Source of the DNA: UBA3206 sp963623875
GTDB taxonomy: Bacteria; Bacillota_I; Bacilli_A; Acholeplasmatales; Anaeroplasmataceae
Direction: 5' to 3'
Assembly: GCA_963623875.1 (NCBI GenBank)
Contig: CAVFNL010000021.1
Span: 1 to 64,000, forward strand
DNA length: 64,000 bases
Of the stretch, positions 52,917 through 62,065 are shown piece after piece (within the stretch, counting starts at the first letter, position 1; each line of letters opens with the position of its first letter). Below the pieces are notes generated by a model. That model saw nothing but the letters and a program-made list of their open reading frames with translations. It had not been told where the DNA came from and did not search any database. The position numbers and the translations under genes are program-made.

Positions 52917-54431
52917 ATGAAGCCATTATACATTAAAATAAAAGATAATGATAATGTTGCGATTGCCATTCACGAAATAGCCGAAGGTACCGAAATAATG
53001 GATGGAATAGTTACTAACACTACTATTCCTCAAGGACATAAAATTGCCTTAAAAGACATTAAAAAAGGTGAAGAAATTATTCGTTATGGCGTTGTTTTAG
53101 GGTATGCAAAAGACCTTATTACAAAAGGTTCTTGGATTAATGAATTTATGCTAGATCTTCCTACTCCACCATCTCTTGATGATATGGAATGGGGTAAGAA
53201 AATTGATGTGGTATTACCAGAGGCTCCAAGAAAAACATTCTTAGGATATGAAATACCAGGTGAAAAATATGCTGGTACAAGAAATATCTTAGGTATTTCT
53301 ACTACTGTTCAATGCGTATCTGGTGTACTAGATGTTGCAGTAGAAAAAATCAAAAAGGAAATTCTTCCAAAATATCCTAACGTTGATGACGTTGTAGCTA
53401 TCAACCACGCTTATGGATGCGGTGTAGCTATTAACGCCCCTGAAGCTGTAATTCCTATTCGTTCTTTAAAGAATTTAGTTCATCATCCAAATTTTGGTGG
53501 TGAAGTAATGGTTGTATCTTTAGGATGCGAAAAACTTACAGTTGAAAAATTATTAGATGAAAAAGATATTAAGCCTGAAAACGTAATTGTTCTTCAAGAT
53601 ATTAAAGGTTTCGATAATATGATGAACAAAATTTGCGAAATGGCTGAAGAAAAGCTTAAAAAGCTTAACCAAAGAGTTAGAAAAGAATTACCTCTTTCAA
53701 AACTTTGCATAGGTATGCAATGCGGTGGTTCTGATGCATTTAGTGGTGTTACAGGTAACCCTTCTGCAGGATATGCCTCAGATATGTTAGTATCTGCAGG
53801 AGCAACCGTTATGTTTAGTGAGGTCACTGAAGTTAGAGATGGAGTTCATTTCATCGCTGAACGTACTGTTTCAAAAGAAGTTTGTGATAAACTTGCACGC
53901 GAGATGAAATGGTATGATAATTATCTAAAGAATGGTAACGTTGACCGTTCCGCAAACCCAACTCCAGGTAACAAAAAAGGTGGACTTTCTAACATTGTAG
54001 AAAAAGCTATGGGTTCAATTGCTAAGTCAGGAACTGCTCCTATTGTAGAAGTATTATCTCCAGGTGAGAAACCTACAAAGAGTGGATTGATTTATGCAGC
54101 TACTCCTGCTTCTGACATCGTTTGTGGTCCTTGCCAATTAGCATCTGGAATTACACTTCAAGTATTCGTTACAGGACGTGGAACTCCATACGGACTTGCG
54201 GCCGCACCAGTAATTAAAGTATGTACAAGAAATGAAATGAAAGAAATGTGGGATGACATTATTGATGTTAATGCCGGTCCTATCGCAACTGGTGATGCCA
54301 CAATAAAAGATATCGGAACTATTCTTTTCAATGAAATTCTTGATGTATGTAGCGGAATTAAGAAATCTAACGCTGAAAAGCATGGACTTAAAAACTTCCT
54401 ATGCGTATTTAACCCAGCTCCAATTACATAG
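52917..54431 (+). CDS. garD: Galactarate dehydratase
   Basis: First step of galactarate use: dehydration to 5-keto-4-deoxyglucarate. The 504-residue protein aligns by eye along its length with E. coli GarD, sharing NHAYGCGVAINAPEAV-type, GMQCGGSDAFSGVT, MFSEVTEVRD, DRSANPTPGNKKGGL, RGTPYGLAAAPV and the C-terminal FNPAP. Altronate dehydratase (UxaA) is the nearest alternative, but these segments favour GarD. It is the last gene of the operon, with a strong terminator after it. Confidence 0.93.
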   Translation: MKPLYIKIKDNDNVAIAIHEIAEGTEIMDGIVTNTTIPQGHKIALKDIKKGEEIIRYGVVLGYAKDLITKGSWINEFMLDLPTPPSLDDMEWGKKIDVVLPEAPRKTFLGYEIPGEKYAGTRNILGISTTVQCVSGVLDVAVEKIKKEILPKYPNVDDVVAINHAYGCGVAINAPEAVIPIRSLKNLVHHPNFGGEVMVVSLGCEKLTVEKLLDEKDIKPENVIVLQDIKGFDNMMNKICEMAEEKLKKLNQRVRKELPLSKLCIGMQCGGSDAFSGVTGNPSAGYASDMLVSAGATVMFSEVTEVRDGVHFIAERTVSKEVCDKLAREMKWYDNYLKNGNVDRSANPTPGNKKGGLSNIVEKAMGSIAKSGTAPIVEVLSPGEKPTKSGLIYAATPASDIVCGPCQLASGITLQVFVTGRGTPYGLAAAPVIKVCTRNEMKEMWDDIIDVNAGPIATGDATIKDIGTILFNEILDVCSGIKKSNAEKHGLKNFLCVFNPAPIT

Positions 54432-54438
54432 AATTAAT

Positions 54439-54467
54439 AATGGCTGTGAGTTCACAGCCATTTTTTT
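54439..54467 (+). terminator. Terminator of the galactarate operon
   Basis: Perfect 11-base stem AATGGCTGTGA / TCACAGCCATT around a GT turn, followed by six more Ts. Confidence 0.9.
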
Positions 54468-54477
54468 ATTTATTTAA

Positions 54478-54933
54478 TTAATATTTAGTCTTATCTTTTA
54501 TATTTTCATATTCACTAAATAATTTTAAACATTCTTTTTTATCTACTTCAACCGAATAATTATTTTTTTCTTCTTCACTCCTTGAATAGAACGCATTATC
54601 TCTAAATCCAATACGCTCTGCATCATATATATCGCAGCCATAATAACATTTTTTTATATTTGCCCAAAGAAGTGCGCCCATACACATAGGACATGGATAT
54701 GATGTTGTATAAAGTTCGCACTCACTTAAATCAAAAGTTTCTAAATCCTTACAAGTGTTTCTTATCGCATCAATCTCTCCATGAGCTGTAGGATCGTTAT
54801 TTAAAACAACCTTATTATGCCCTCTTCCAATAATTTTTCCATCACACACAATAACTGCGCCAAATGGACCACCATGGCCATTATTAATACCTAATCTTGC
54901 TTCTTTTATCGCTTCTTGCATAAATTTATTCAT
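54478..54933 (-). CDS. Nucleoside / guanine deaminase (CDA fold)
   Basis: Zinc deaminase of about 151 residues. The zinc site is PTAHGEIDAI and SYPCPMCMGALLW, matching guanine deaminases (GuaD type) more closely than tRNA adenosine deaminases. The start is set at 54933 (MNKFMQEA) by AAGGAGG; a longer frame lacks a ribosome site and crosses the neighbouring terminator. Purine salvage is the likely role. The substrate could also be another nucleobase. Confidence 0.9.
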   Translation of the reverse strand: MNKFMQEAIKEARLGINNGHGGPFGAVIVCDGKIIGRGHNKVVLNNDPTAHGEIDAIRNTCKDLETFDLSECELYTTSYPCPMCMGALLWANIKKCYYGCDIYDAERIGFRDNAFYSRSEEEKNNYSVEVDKKECLKLFSEYENIKDKTKY

Positions 54934-54949
54934 ATTAATTTCCTCCTTA

Positions 54950-54976
54950 AAAAACAAAAGGAAGGCATCGCCTTCC
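54950..54976 (-). terminator. Terminator of the DUF1905/C39-like gene
   Basis: GGAAGGC / GCCTTCC with a three-base loop, then TTTTGTTTTTT on the minus strand. It sits between this gene and the deaminase gene. Confidence 0.8.
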
Positions 54977-54982
54977 ACTTTA

Positions 54983-55648
54983 TTACAATGTTATTTCAAT
55001 AAATGATATAATAGCGTCTATTGGAATATCTTTTTTTATTCCATATGTTGGATCATAAAATTTCTTTTGATAATAAAGACAATAATGATTTCTTCTACCT
55101 ATTCTAGTATTACATATGCAAATTGATGGCAATGATTCAAACTTATATATTATCTTACCATGTGCTATTCCATAATAATCTAGGGTTTCAATAAGTTTAG
55201 ATAAAGATCCTTGGAATGCACGTGCTTGCATACGCTCACAAACAGCTTCAATACTTTCACCTGTAAGCATACTTACTATTGCATGCATACAATACCCTTT
55301 AGTTGGCTGAGACACATATTCTATTTGTCTTCTAATAGGGTTTTCAAGTGAGTATGGTGAATCATGATTTATTGAATGTAGTTTATCAATAAGATCAAAT
55401 TCAACAGATAATTTCTTATATTCTTTGATTATCGCATAAGCTTTAGGCCCAATAGGAATATAAAATAGACCTTCTCCTCTAGAAACTAAACGACACTCAA
55501 AATCTAGTACATTTATAGTATCAGAAAGTATAACAACTTTAGCATATTGTGTGTTACTTTTTTTATTAGTGATACGCCATACATTAAATGGAATATCAAT
55601 GTATATTTTATCATTCATTTTTAAAAGTTGACATGAAAACGACTCCAT
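54983..55648 (-). CDS. DUF1905-like domain joined to a C39-like cysteine peptidase fold
   Basis: About 221 residues. The N-terminal 95 residues resemble the small beta-barrel DUF1905 (CQLLKMNDKIYIDIPFNVW, GEGLFYIPIGPKAY). The C-terminal part looks like a papain-type C39 domain, with a Gln-Cys pair in QPTKGYCMHAIVSMLTGE and a His-Asp pair in RNHYCLYYQKKFYDPTYG. No signal peptide, so it is cytoplasmic. Neither the combination nor its substrate is known to me. The start at 55648 is behind AAAGGGTG; an ATG six codons upstream overlaps that site. It is monocistronic with its own terminator. Confidence 0.75.
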   Translation of the reverse strand: MESFSCQLLKMNDKIYIDIPFNVWRITNKKSNTQYAKVVILSDTINVLDFECRLVSRGEGLFYIPIGPKAYAIIKEYKKLSVEFDLIDKLHSINHDSPYSLENPIRRQIEYVSQPTKGYCMHAIVSMLTGESIEAVCERMQARAFQGSLSKLIETLDYYGIAHGKIIYKFESLPSICICNTRIGRRNHYCLYYQKKFYDPTYGIKKDIPIDAIISFIEITL

Positions 55649-55757
55649 TGTCACACACCCTTTCATATATGGTCTTTTTACTTAGTTATTTTAACATATG
55701 AAATATTTTTTTGTAAATCTCTTTTTAAATAAAATTATATTTTTTATGCTATATTTT

Positions 55758-58511
55758 TTAATTAGATTTCTCTACTTTAATATTATCAACACTAAATGAT
55801 CTAGATGCACTACCTGCAGTCATAAATTTAATACCACTTATACTATTAGCTATTGTAAGTGAAACTGTGTTATCTAAAAGAGTTATAGTTGTAGTATTTG
55901 TATTATAATCAACCGTAAGAGTAAAAGAATATGTTGTGTTTTCTGCAACTTCAGTATTTAATGTAGTTATATTTGTCCCACCATCTGTTGTAACACCTAT
56001 ATTTTTATTTGAATCAGTTCTAAGACTTATTTCACCATCATCTGTAACAAATGAAATGAATGTCCAACTACCATTTTTAGTTTGAGGGATAAAATCAATA
56101 CTATATTTTACAATACCACTATTATATGTATTTTCATAAATATAATATCCATATGTTGTAGATTCTGAATCATCATATATTAATAATTTCCCTTCATCTA
56201 CTTTAATATAGTTATTAGTATCATCTGCTGCGTTTGTATACATATAAACGCCTTGTGTTGTAGGAGCGGTATTAGATGTAAGGGTTGTTACGCTAACATC
56301 GCTTGAGAAATCTTCATTTAAAACTGTTGTAAATGATGTAGTAGTATCTGAATCATCACCTTTATCTGTATCAGTAGATTGTGGCATAACATTATATTTG
56401 CTTGTAGCCCCTGCATAATTTTGACAGTCAAGTTTTGCTTGAGCTGCTGTAGATAAATATGATACTTTACTAACTTTATTTGTACTATCATAATAGAACA
56501 ACGTTGAATTTGTATCAAAGTTTGTATAATCTGTCGAACCATTATCAGGTTTGCATAATCCACTAACAGTAGTATCTCTTGATGTAACTTTTGTAGCCGC
56601 AGTCGTATTCTTACTTCCAGAATATTCATCATTGTATGATTTGATTGCAGTTTTTGTATAAGTATCACTTGTAGTTACCTTTTGAGCTACGGTACAGTTA
56701 TCAAAATAATTATATTCAGAATATGCAAATGCATTAGCTCTAATATCTTGGGCAGTTGATGATTTATAATAATAGTTATTATACATATGAACATTTGCTT
56801 GTCTTAGAAGTGGTTGACGTGATGAACACTGATTATAGAAATTATGATGGAATGTAAGATTATATTGACAATGACTATCTCCACCACCAATTAGTGATGT
56901 TTTATGAGTTTTATTATATCTTACATAACTGATTGTAAGATTATGAGCATATTTAAAATCAGTAGATCCATCCCCATCTTTTTTATCATTTTCATCTGTA
57001 ACATCCCAGTTATTTACACCAGGATTAAATGTAGAGTTATGAATCCAGAAAGCACTATAATCCATATCATTATTAGACCCTCCTTGGATTCCTATTGCAT
57101 CTTCTGTATAACTTGTAAATGTTAAATTTCTTACTTCTAGTGAATTACATTTGCTAAATGTAAATCCCCATTGGTAAAGTTCTGCATCATCACCGACACC
57201 CTCTATTGTAACGTTTTTAGCACTACCTACATCTAGGTCGTTAAAGTATGAATCATATACATAAGAATTGCTTCCATACTCTTTCGTAGTTGATCTAATA
57301 ATTCTATTTGTAAGTCCATTTAACTGTGTAATACCATTATTTATATCATTAGACATCGAATTTAATCCGCTTGAAATGATATAACTTTCTGTAAGCTTAT
57401 TACTTGCCCATCCACTAGCCGCATTAAACAATGTGTTTTGCTCAGTAACTCTAGCTTCTGTATTTCCTGCACCATACACCGTAGCAGTATCAATATAATT
57501 CCACTGTGTTGTTTTAACACTTCCTAAGAAACGCACAACTAATGGATAACTTGATTTATATTGTGCTTGCATAATTTGAGTGATACCAGTGTATTCTTTA
57601 CCAGCAATTGTAGCCTTTACTGTATTCTTATTCGAATCATTTACATAAACAACAACCGCATTATTCTTTAATGTACCATCATCATTATACGCACCTACAC
57701 CATCTGTTTTATTAAAATGAGCATATCCTGATCTATCATATGCGCTTACTTGAATATTAGTTCTTTCTTCATATTCTCCACTAGAATTTGTAACCTTCAA
57801 GTCGTAAAGACCTGCGCTAAGTCCTAATACATCTACTCTTGCGGTTGAAGTTGAGGCACTACGTACAAGACTGTTATCAATTCTTGTATAAGCAGAATCA
57901 CTGCTCTTCTTCACCTCAACTTTAATGGTTGTTGAAGTCGGTGTTGTTTCATTAAATATAGCATATATACCTTCTGCATATCCTGAAACTGTATTTATAA
58001 CATTTCCTACTTTTATTTCAGTCCATTTAGCATATAGTGTTAAATTCGATGTTACAGCTTTTGAAAAATCATATACAGTTGTAAGTGATTTATCGCTATA
58101 CCATCCATCAAACGTATAACCTGTTTTTGTAGTTGTTGGTATATTTTGAACTACACTACCCTTATTAATGGTAGCCGATGTTACTTCAGTACCACCATTT
58201 ACTACATATGTAATGGTAAATGTTTCAACTAAAGTATCACTATCGCCATTCCCACCTGATGTGTCACCTCCAGCGGAATCTCCTCCTGATGTATTTCCAC
58301 CTGTCGAATCACTACCAGATGTGTTACCACCATCAGTGTTTGTGTCATCTTTATTAGTATTATCCTCAGTATTGTTATCGTTATTGTTACTATTATCTGT
58401 ATCAGATTTATTATCTTTGTTATCATTGTTGTTAATAGTATTACAACTTGTAACTGATATAGCTAAAAGCATTGATAATGTTAAAAAAACTATTCCTTTA
58501 AATCTTTTCAT
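55758..58511 (-). CDS. Surface pectate lyase lipoprotein (PL1 family)
   Basis: Cleaves polygalacturonate by beta-elimination outside the cell. 917 residues: a lipoprotein signal (lipobox SVTSC), a long Asn/Asp/Gly/Ser/Thr linker (about 25-95), a Listeria-Bacteroides (InlB-like) repeat (NGGTEVTSATINKGSVV, then GYTFDGWYSDKSL, ending LTLYAKW), an Ig-like region, the PL1 beta-helix (about 260-680) and a C-terminal jelly-roll-like domain (about 710-917). The PL1 core is clear from AFWIHNSTFNPG, NLTISYVRYNKTHKTSL, LTFHHNFYNQCSSRQPLLR and HMYNNYY. It is monocistronic. With the GH28 and galactarate genes it supports pectin use. Confidence 0.9.
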   Translation of the reverse strand: MKRFKGIVFLTLSMLLAISVTSCNTINNNDNKDNKSDTDNSNNNDNNTEDNTNKDDTNTDGGNTSGSDSTGGNTSGGDSAGGDTSGGNGDSDTLVETFTITYVVNGGTEVTSATINKGSVVQNIPTTTKTGYTFDGWYSDKSLTTVYDFSKAVTSNLTLYAKWTEIKVGNVINTVSGYAEGIYAIFNETTPTSTTIKVEVKKSSDSAYTRIDNSLVRSASTSTARVDVLGLSAGLYDLKVTNSSGEYEERTNIQVSAYDRSGYAHFNKTDGVGAYNDDGTLKNNAVVVYVNDSNKNTVKATIAGKEYTGITQIMQAQYKSSYPLVVRFLGSVKTTQWNYIDTATVYGAGNTEARVTEQNTLFNAASGWASNKLTESYIISSGLNSMSNDINNGITQLNGLTNRIIRSTTKEYGSNSYVYDSYFNDLDVGSAKNVTIEGVGDDAELYQWGFTFSKCNSLEVRNLTFTSYTEDAIGIQGGSNNDMDYSAFWIHNSTFNPGVNNWDVTDENDKKDGDGSTDFKYAHNLTISYVRYNKTHKTSLIGGGDSHCQYNLTFHHNFYNQCSSRQPLLRQANVHMYNNYYYKSSTAQDIRANAFAYSEYNYFDNCTVAQKVTTSDTYTKTAIKSYNDEYSGSKNTTAATKVTSRDTTVSGLCKPDNGSTDYTNFDTNSTLFYYDSTNKVSKVSYLSTAAQAKLDCQNYAGATSKYNVMPQSTDTDKGDDSDTTTSFTTVLNEDFSSDVSVTTLTSNTAPTTQGVYMYTNAADDTNNYIKVDEGKLLIYDDSESTTYGYYIYENTYNSGIVKYSIDFIPQTKNGSWTFISFVTDDGEISLRTDSNKNIGVTTDGGTNITTLNTEVAENTTYSFTLTVDYNTNTTTITLLDNTVSLTIANSISGIKFMTAGSASRSFSVDNIKVEKSN

Positions 58512-58523
58512 ATTCTTTTCCTT

Positions 58524-60047
58524 TTATCTTTCTAGCAAAAATTCTTTTAATATCTTTGTTACCTCATCAAAATTTGTGCTTGTGTTTATTTGATTTTTAA
58601 TTTGTGCGGCGCCAGGAATTCCTTTTAGGTATGCTGCAATATGTGTTCTCATCTCTAGATGAGCTAGTTTCTCACCTTTTAAATCTTCTAAGTATCTATG
58701 ATGTCTTATTATCGTATTATAAATTTCTTCGTGTGATGGTCTTTCAATGATTCGATCATTTTTAAGATATTCATTAATTTCTTCAAAGATAAATGGATTC
58801 CCTTGTGCTGCACGCCCTATCATGACCGCATCACAGCCTGTATATTCTAAAACTTCTTTAGCCTTTTTAGCACTATTAATGTCTCCATTAGCAATTACAG
58901 GAATTTTTAGTAGCTCTTTAACTTTTTTAATTTCATCATATCTTGCATGTCCTTGATACATATCACTACGTGTTCTTCCATGGATTGCGATTGCTTTAGC
59001 TCCTGCTTTTTCAATCATAATCGCATTTTCAACGCAGTTAATATGATCATTGTCCCACCCAAGTCTAATTTTTACTGTGACAGGTTTATGAACCGCTTTT
59101 ACAACACTAGATACTATATCATACACATTATTAGGATCTTTTAAAAGGCTTGCTCCGGCAGCTGCTCTTTTTGCGACTTTATTTACAGGACATCCCATAT
59201 TAATATCTATAATATCGCAATCACTATTTAAATCTAAATATTTAGCCGCATAAACTAAACTTTCTTTATCAGCTCCAAATATTTGAACTGAAATAGGATG
59301 TTCAACCTCATCTACTTTTGTCATTTTTATCGACTTCAGATTATTAAATCCTATAGCCTTGTCCGATACCATTTCCGCAACCATAAGTCCAACGCCATGT
59401 TCCTTGCATATTTTTCTAAACGCAAGATTACATATACCAGCCATAGGAGCTAATACTAATCTATTTGGGATATAGACATCTCCTATTTTCCACATATAAT
59501 AATATTTATCGATAATTGGTTTCGTATCTTCAATAGGAAGCCCTATAATATTATTCAACGAACCTTCATACCTTAAAACAAATTTAGCACCTATTCCTTG
59601 AATTGCATATGACCCGGCTTTATCCATCGGCTCACCTGTCTTGATATAACCATCAATTTCACTATTAGAAATTTCTTTAAAATATACATTAGATGTTACA
59701 GCAAAATTATGTATTTCATCATTGAATACAATACCTACTCCAGATATTACTTGATGCATTCTACCGCTTAATAAATTTAACATTCTTCTAGCATCCGTTT
59801 CATCTTTTGGCTTCCCTAAAATAAGGCCATCTAACACAACAATTGTATCAACTCCAATTATTATTTCATCATTTCTTTTTCCAAGTGCTAGTGCTTTCTT
59901 TAAAGCTACATTCTTAACATTTGTTATAGCATCTAAATTCTTATCCATAGCCTCATCGATGTTTGTAGGCTCTATGCTAAACTTATAATTAAATTTATTT
60001 AAAATATCGCTTCTTCTAGGAGATTGTGAAGCAAGTACTAATTTCAT
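58524..60047 (-). CDS. Fusion of Maf nucleotide pyrophosphatase and tRNA-dihydrouridine synthase
   Basis: 507 residues in one frame. Residues about 1-187 are Maf (LVLASQSPRRSDIL, VDTIVVLDG, GKPKDETDA), which hydrolyses non-canonical or methylated nucleotides. From about residue 190 the protein is a DusB-type flavoenzyme (NRLVLAPMAGICNLAFRK, INMGCPVNKVAKRAAG-like, KIRLGWD, AIHGRTRSDMYQGHA, IANGDI, MIGRAAQGNPF). The junction is tight: Maf ends IIDKYYY and the next residues MWKIGDVYIPNR read like the usual Dus start. Both activities concern nucleotide or tRNA quality. I know of no standard Maf-Dus protein, so this may be lineage-specific. Confidence 0.9.
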   Translation of the reverse strand: MKLVLASQSPRRSDILNKFNYKFSIEPTNIDEAMDKNLDAITNVKNVALKKALALGKRNDEIIIGVDTIVVLDGLILGKPKDETDARRMLNLLSGRMHQVISGVGIVFNDEIHNFAVTSNVYFKEISNSEIDGYIKTGEPMDKAGSYAIQGIGAKFVLRYEGSLNNIIGLPIEDTKPIIDKYYYMWKIGDVYIPNRLVLAPMAGICNLAFRKICKEHGVGLMVAEMVSDKAIGFNNLKSIKMTKVDEVEHPISVQIFGADKESLVYAAKYLDLNSDCDIIDINMGCPVNKVAKRAAAGASLLKDPNNVYDIVSSVVKAVHKPVTVKIRLGWDNDHINCVENAIMIEKAGAKAIAIHGRTRSDMYQGHARYDEIKKVKELLKIPVIANGDINSAKKAKEVLEYTGCDAVMIGRAAQGNPFIFEEINEYLKNDRIIERPSHEEIYNTIIRHHRYLEDLKGEKLAHLEMRTHIAAYLKGIPGAAQIKNQINTSTNFDEVTKILKEFLLER

Positions 60048-60198
60048 TAAAAATCACCAACTTTTATAAAATAATTATATCACAAGTTTTTCTAATTTTG
60101 TTTCACTTTATTTTCCTTTTATTTGATACCATAATATCACATTATTTTTAAATTGAATTTTTTTGATTTTAATATTAATATTATTGTAGGTGATTTTT

Positions 60199-61527
60199 AT
60201 GAAAAAGGCTACTTTAGCATTAAATTTAAATTTAATACCTAAAAATGAAAAAGTTGTTGTAGCCCTTTCAGGAGGTGTCGACTCTTCTGTTTTGTTTTAC
60301 GTATTAGAAAAAGAAGGCTTCGATGTTATAGTTGCTCACGTAAATCATAAGAAACGACAAGAATCCGAGATGGAAGAAGAAAAAATAATCGAACTTTGCA
60401 AAAGCACAAACACTCCTTATGAGGTGTTACATCTTGAAAAAATAGACAAGAATTTTGAAGCTAAAGCTCATAAAAAAAGATATTCGTTTTTTATTGATGT
60501 ATGCAAAAAATATAACGCAAAATATATCGCAACTGCACATCATCAAGATGATAATGTTGAAACAATTATAATGAATATTATAGGTGGTTCTAATATCTAT
60601 GGATATGGTGGGATTGCAAAGGAATTAATAATTGATGATATACATGTTGTTAGACCCCTTCTTTATTGTTCAAAAGATAGCCTTTATGCATATGCTAAAG
60701 AAAATAATATTATTTTTTATGAAGATATAACTAATACATCTGATGATTTTTTAAGAAATAGAATAAGGCATCATATCGTACCTATTTTAAAAGAGGAATC
60801 TTCTTCTTTACTTAAAAAAACTGCTAGTTATTCAAACCAACTTCATGAAGCTTTTGATTTCATTCGTGATGAAGTCTTAAATTATATAAACAAATATGGA
60901 ATGATAATTGATTTAAATTCATTTTTTAATCTTCATCCGTTCCTCCAAAAAGAAATCATATGTTATCATCTAGAACAATTTAAAATCGCACGTAGTGAAC
61001 AAAAAATAAACGATATTTTACAGATGCTGAAATCAAGTGAACCACAAAAATCATATTCGCTAAAAGATGATTTATTCAAATATGAATTTCTCAAAAGATA
61101 TGATAAAGCTTGGATTCAAAAAAACAACACTGCCACCCCATCAAAAGGCTTTTGTTATACATTAAATGATATAAATGATGTAATAGATAACGATCACGTT
61201 AAAATTTATTTTGATACATGCGTTAATCCTAATGCAATTTATTTGAAATTATGCTATAATGAACTAGTATTTCCAATTTCTATTAGAAATAGAAAAGATG
61301 GAGATAAAATTAAACTTGCGTACGGATATAAAAAAATAAAAGATTTAATGATTGATAAAAAAATCATTAAAGAGCAAAGAGACTTAATGCCTATTGTTAT
61401 TGATGGGTCGCAAGAAATTTTATGGGTATATAACATTTGTAAAGCCCAAAAAGTAAAAGAACAAAGAGATAGATCTGACATCTATCTAATATTAGAGGTG
61501 AAAAATTATGGCAACAATGCTAAATGA
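60199..61527 (+). CDS. tilS: tRNA(Ile)-lysidine synthase
   Basis: Converts C34 of the AUA-reading tRNA to lysidine. About 442 residues with the PP-loop ALSGGVDSSVLFYVL, HVNHKKRQES and TAHHQDDNVETIIMN. The start at 60199 lies behind TAGGTGAT. It overlaps hpt by 20 bases in the conserved tilS-hpt-ftsH order of Firmicutes. Confidence 0.95.
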   Translation: MKKATLALNLNLIPKNEKVVVALSGGVDSSVLFYVLEKEGFDVIVAHVNHKKRQESEMEEEKIIELCKSTNTPYEVLHLEKIDKNFEAKAHKKRYSFFIDVCKKYNAKYIATAHHQDDNVETIIMNIIGGSNIYGYGGIAKELIIDDIHVVRPLLYCSKDSLYAYAKENNIIFYEDITNTSDDFLRNRIRHHIVPILKEESSSLLKKTASYSNQLHEAFDFIRDEVLNYINKYGMIIDLNSFFNLHPFLQKEIICYHLEQFKIARSEQKINDILQMLKSSEPQKSYSLKDDLFKYEFLKRYDKAWIQKNNTATPSKGFCYTLNDINDVIDNDHVKIYFDTCVNPNAIYLKLCYNELVFPISIRNRKDGDKIKLAYGYKKIKDLMIDKKIIKEQRDLMPIVIDGSQEILWVYNICKAQKVKEQRDRSDIYLILEVKNYGNNAK

Positions 61528-62053
61528 TGTAGAAAAAGTTTTAATTTCAGCCGAGGATATTAAAGCTTGTTGTAAAAGATTAGGTGAACAAATTTCAAAA
61601 GATTACGATGGAAAAAATCCTATCGTCATTGGTCTTTTAAAAGGTTGTGAGCCTTTTATGTCTGATTTAATTCAAAATATTACATGTTATATAAGAACTG
61701 ATTATATGGATGTTTCTTCTTATTTCGGAACTAATTCAACAGGTAATGTTATTATTAAAAAAGACTTAGATGAAGATGTAAAAGATCAAGATGTTATTAT
61801 CGTAGATGATATTATTGATAGTGGTGCAACTTTATGCGATATTATTAACCTTTTAAAAGGTAGAGGAGCTAAATCTGTTGTTTCATGTGTTCTTCTTACA
61901 AAAAACACTAAGAGAAAATATGATGTAAATGTTCAATATGTTGGAGCTGAAGTTCCTAATGAATTTGTTGTAGGATATGGACTTGATTACAACGAAGCGT
62001 ATAGAAATCTTCCTTTTATAGGTGTCTTAAAAGAAGAAATTTATAAAAAGTAA
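61508..62053 (+). CDS. hpt: Hypoxanthine phosphoribosyltransferase
   Basis: Purine salvage: hypoxanthine or guanine plus PRPP to the nucleotide. 181 residues with the PRPP loop VIIVDDIIDSGATL and the GLLKGCEPF and VVGYGLDYNE segments. It lies in the overlap of tilS and is followed 12 bases later by ftsH. Confidence 0.96.
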   Translation: MATMLNDVEKVLISAEDIKACCKRLGEQISKDYDGKNPIVIGLLKGCEPFMSDLIQNITCYIRTDYMDVSSYFGTNSTGNVIIKKDLDEDVKDQDVIIVDDIIDSGATLCDIINLLKGRGAKSVVSCVLLTKNTKRKYDVNVQYVGAEVPNEFVVGYGLDYNEAYRNLPFIGVLKEEIYKK

Positions 62054-62065
62054 GGGGTAATGTAG

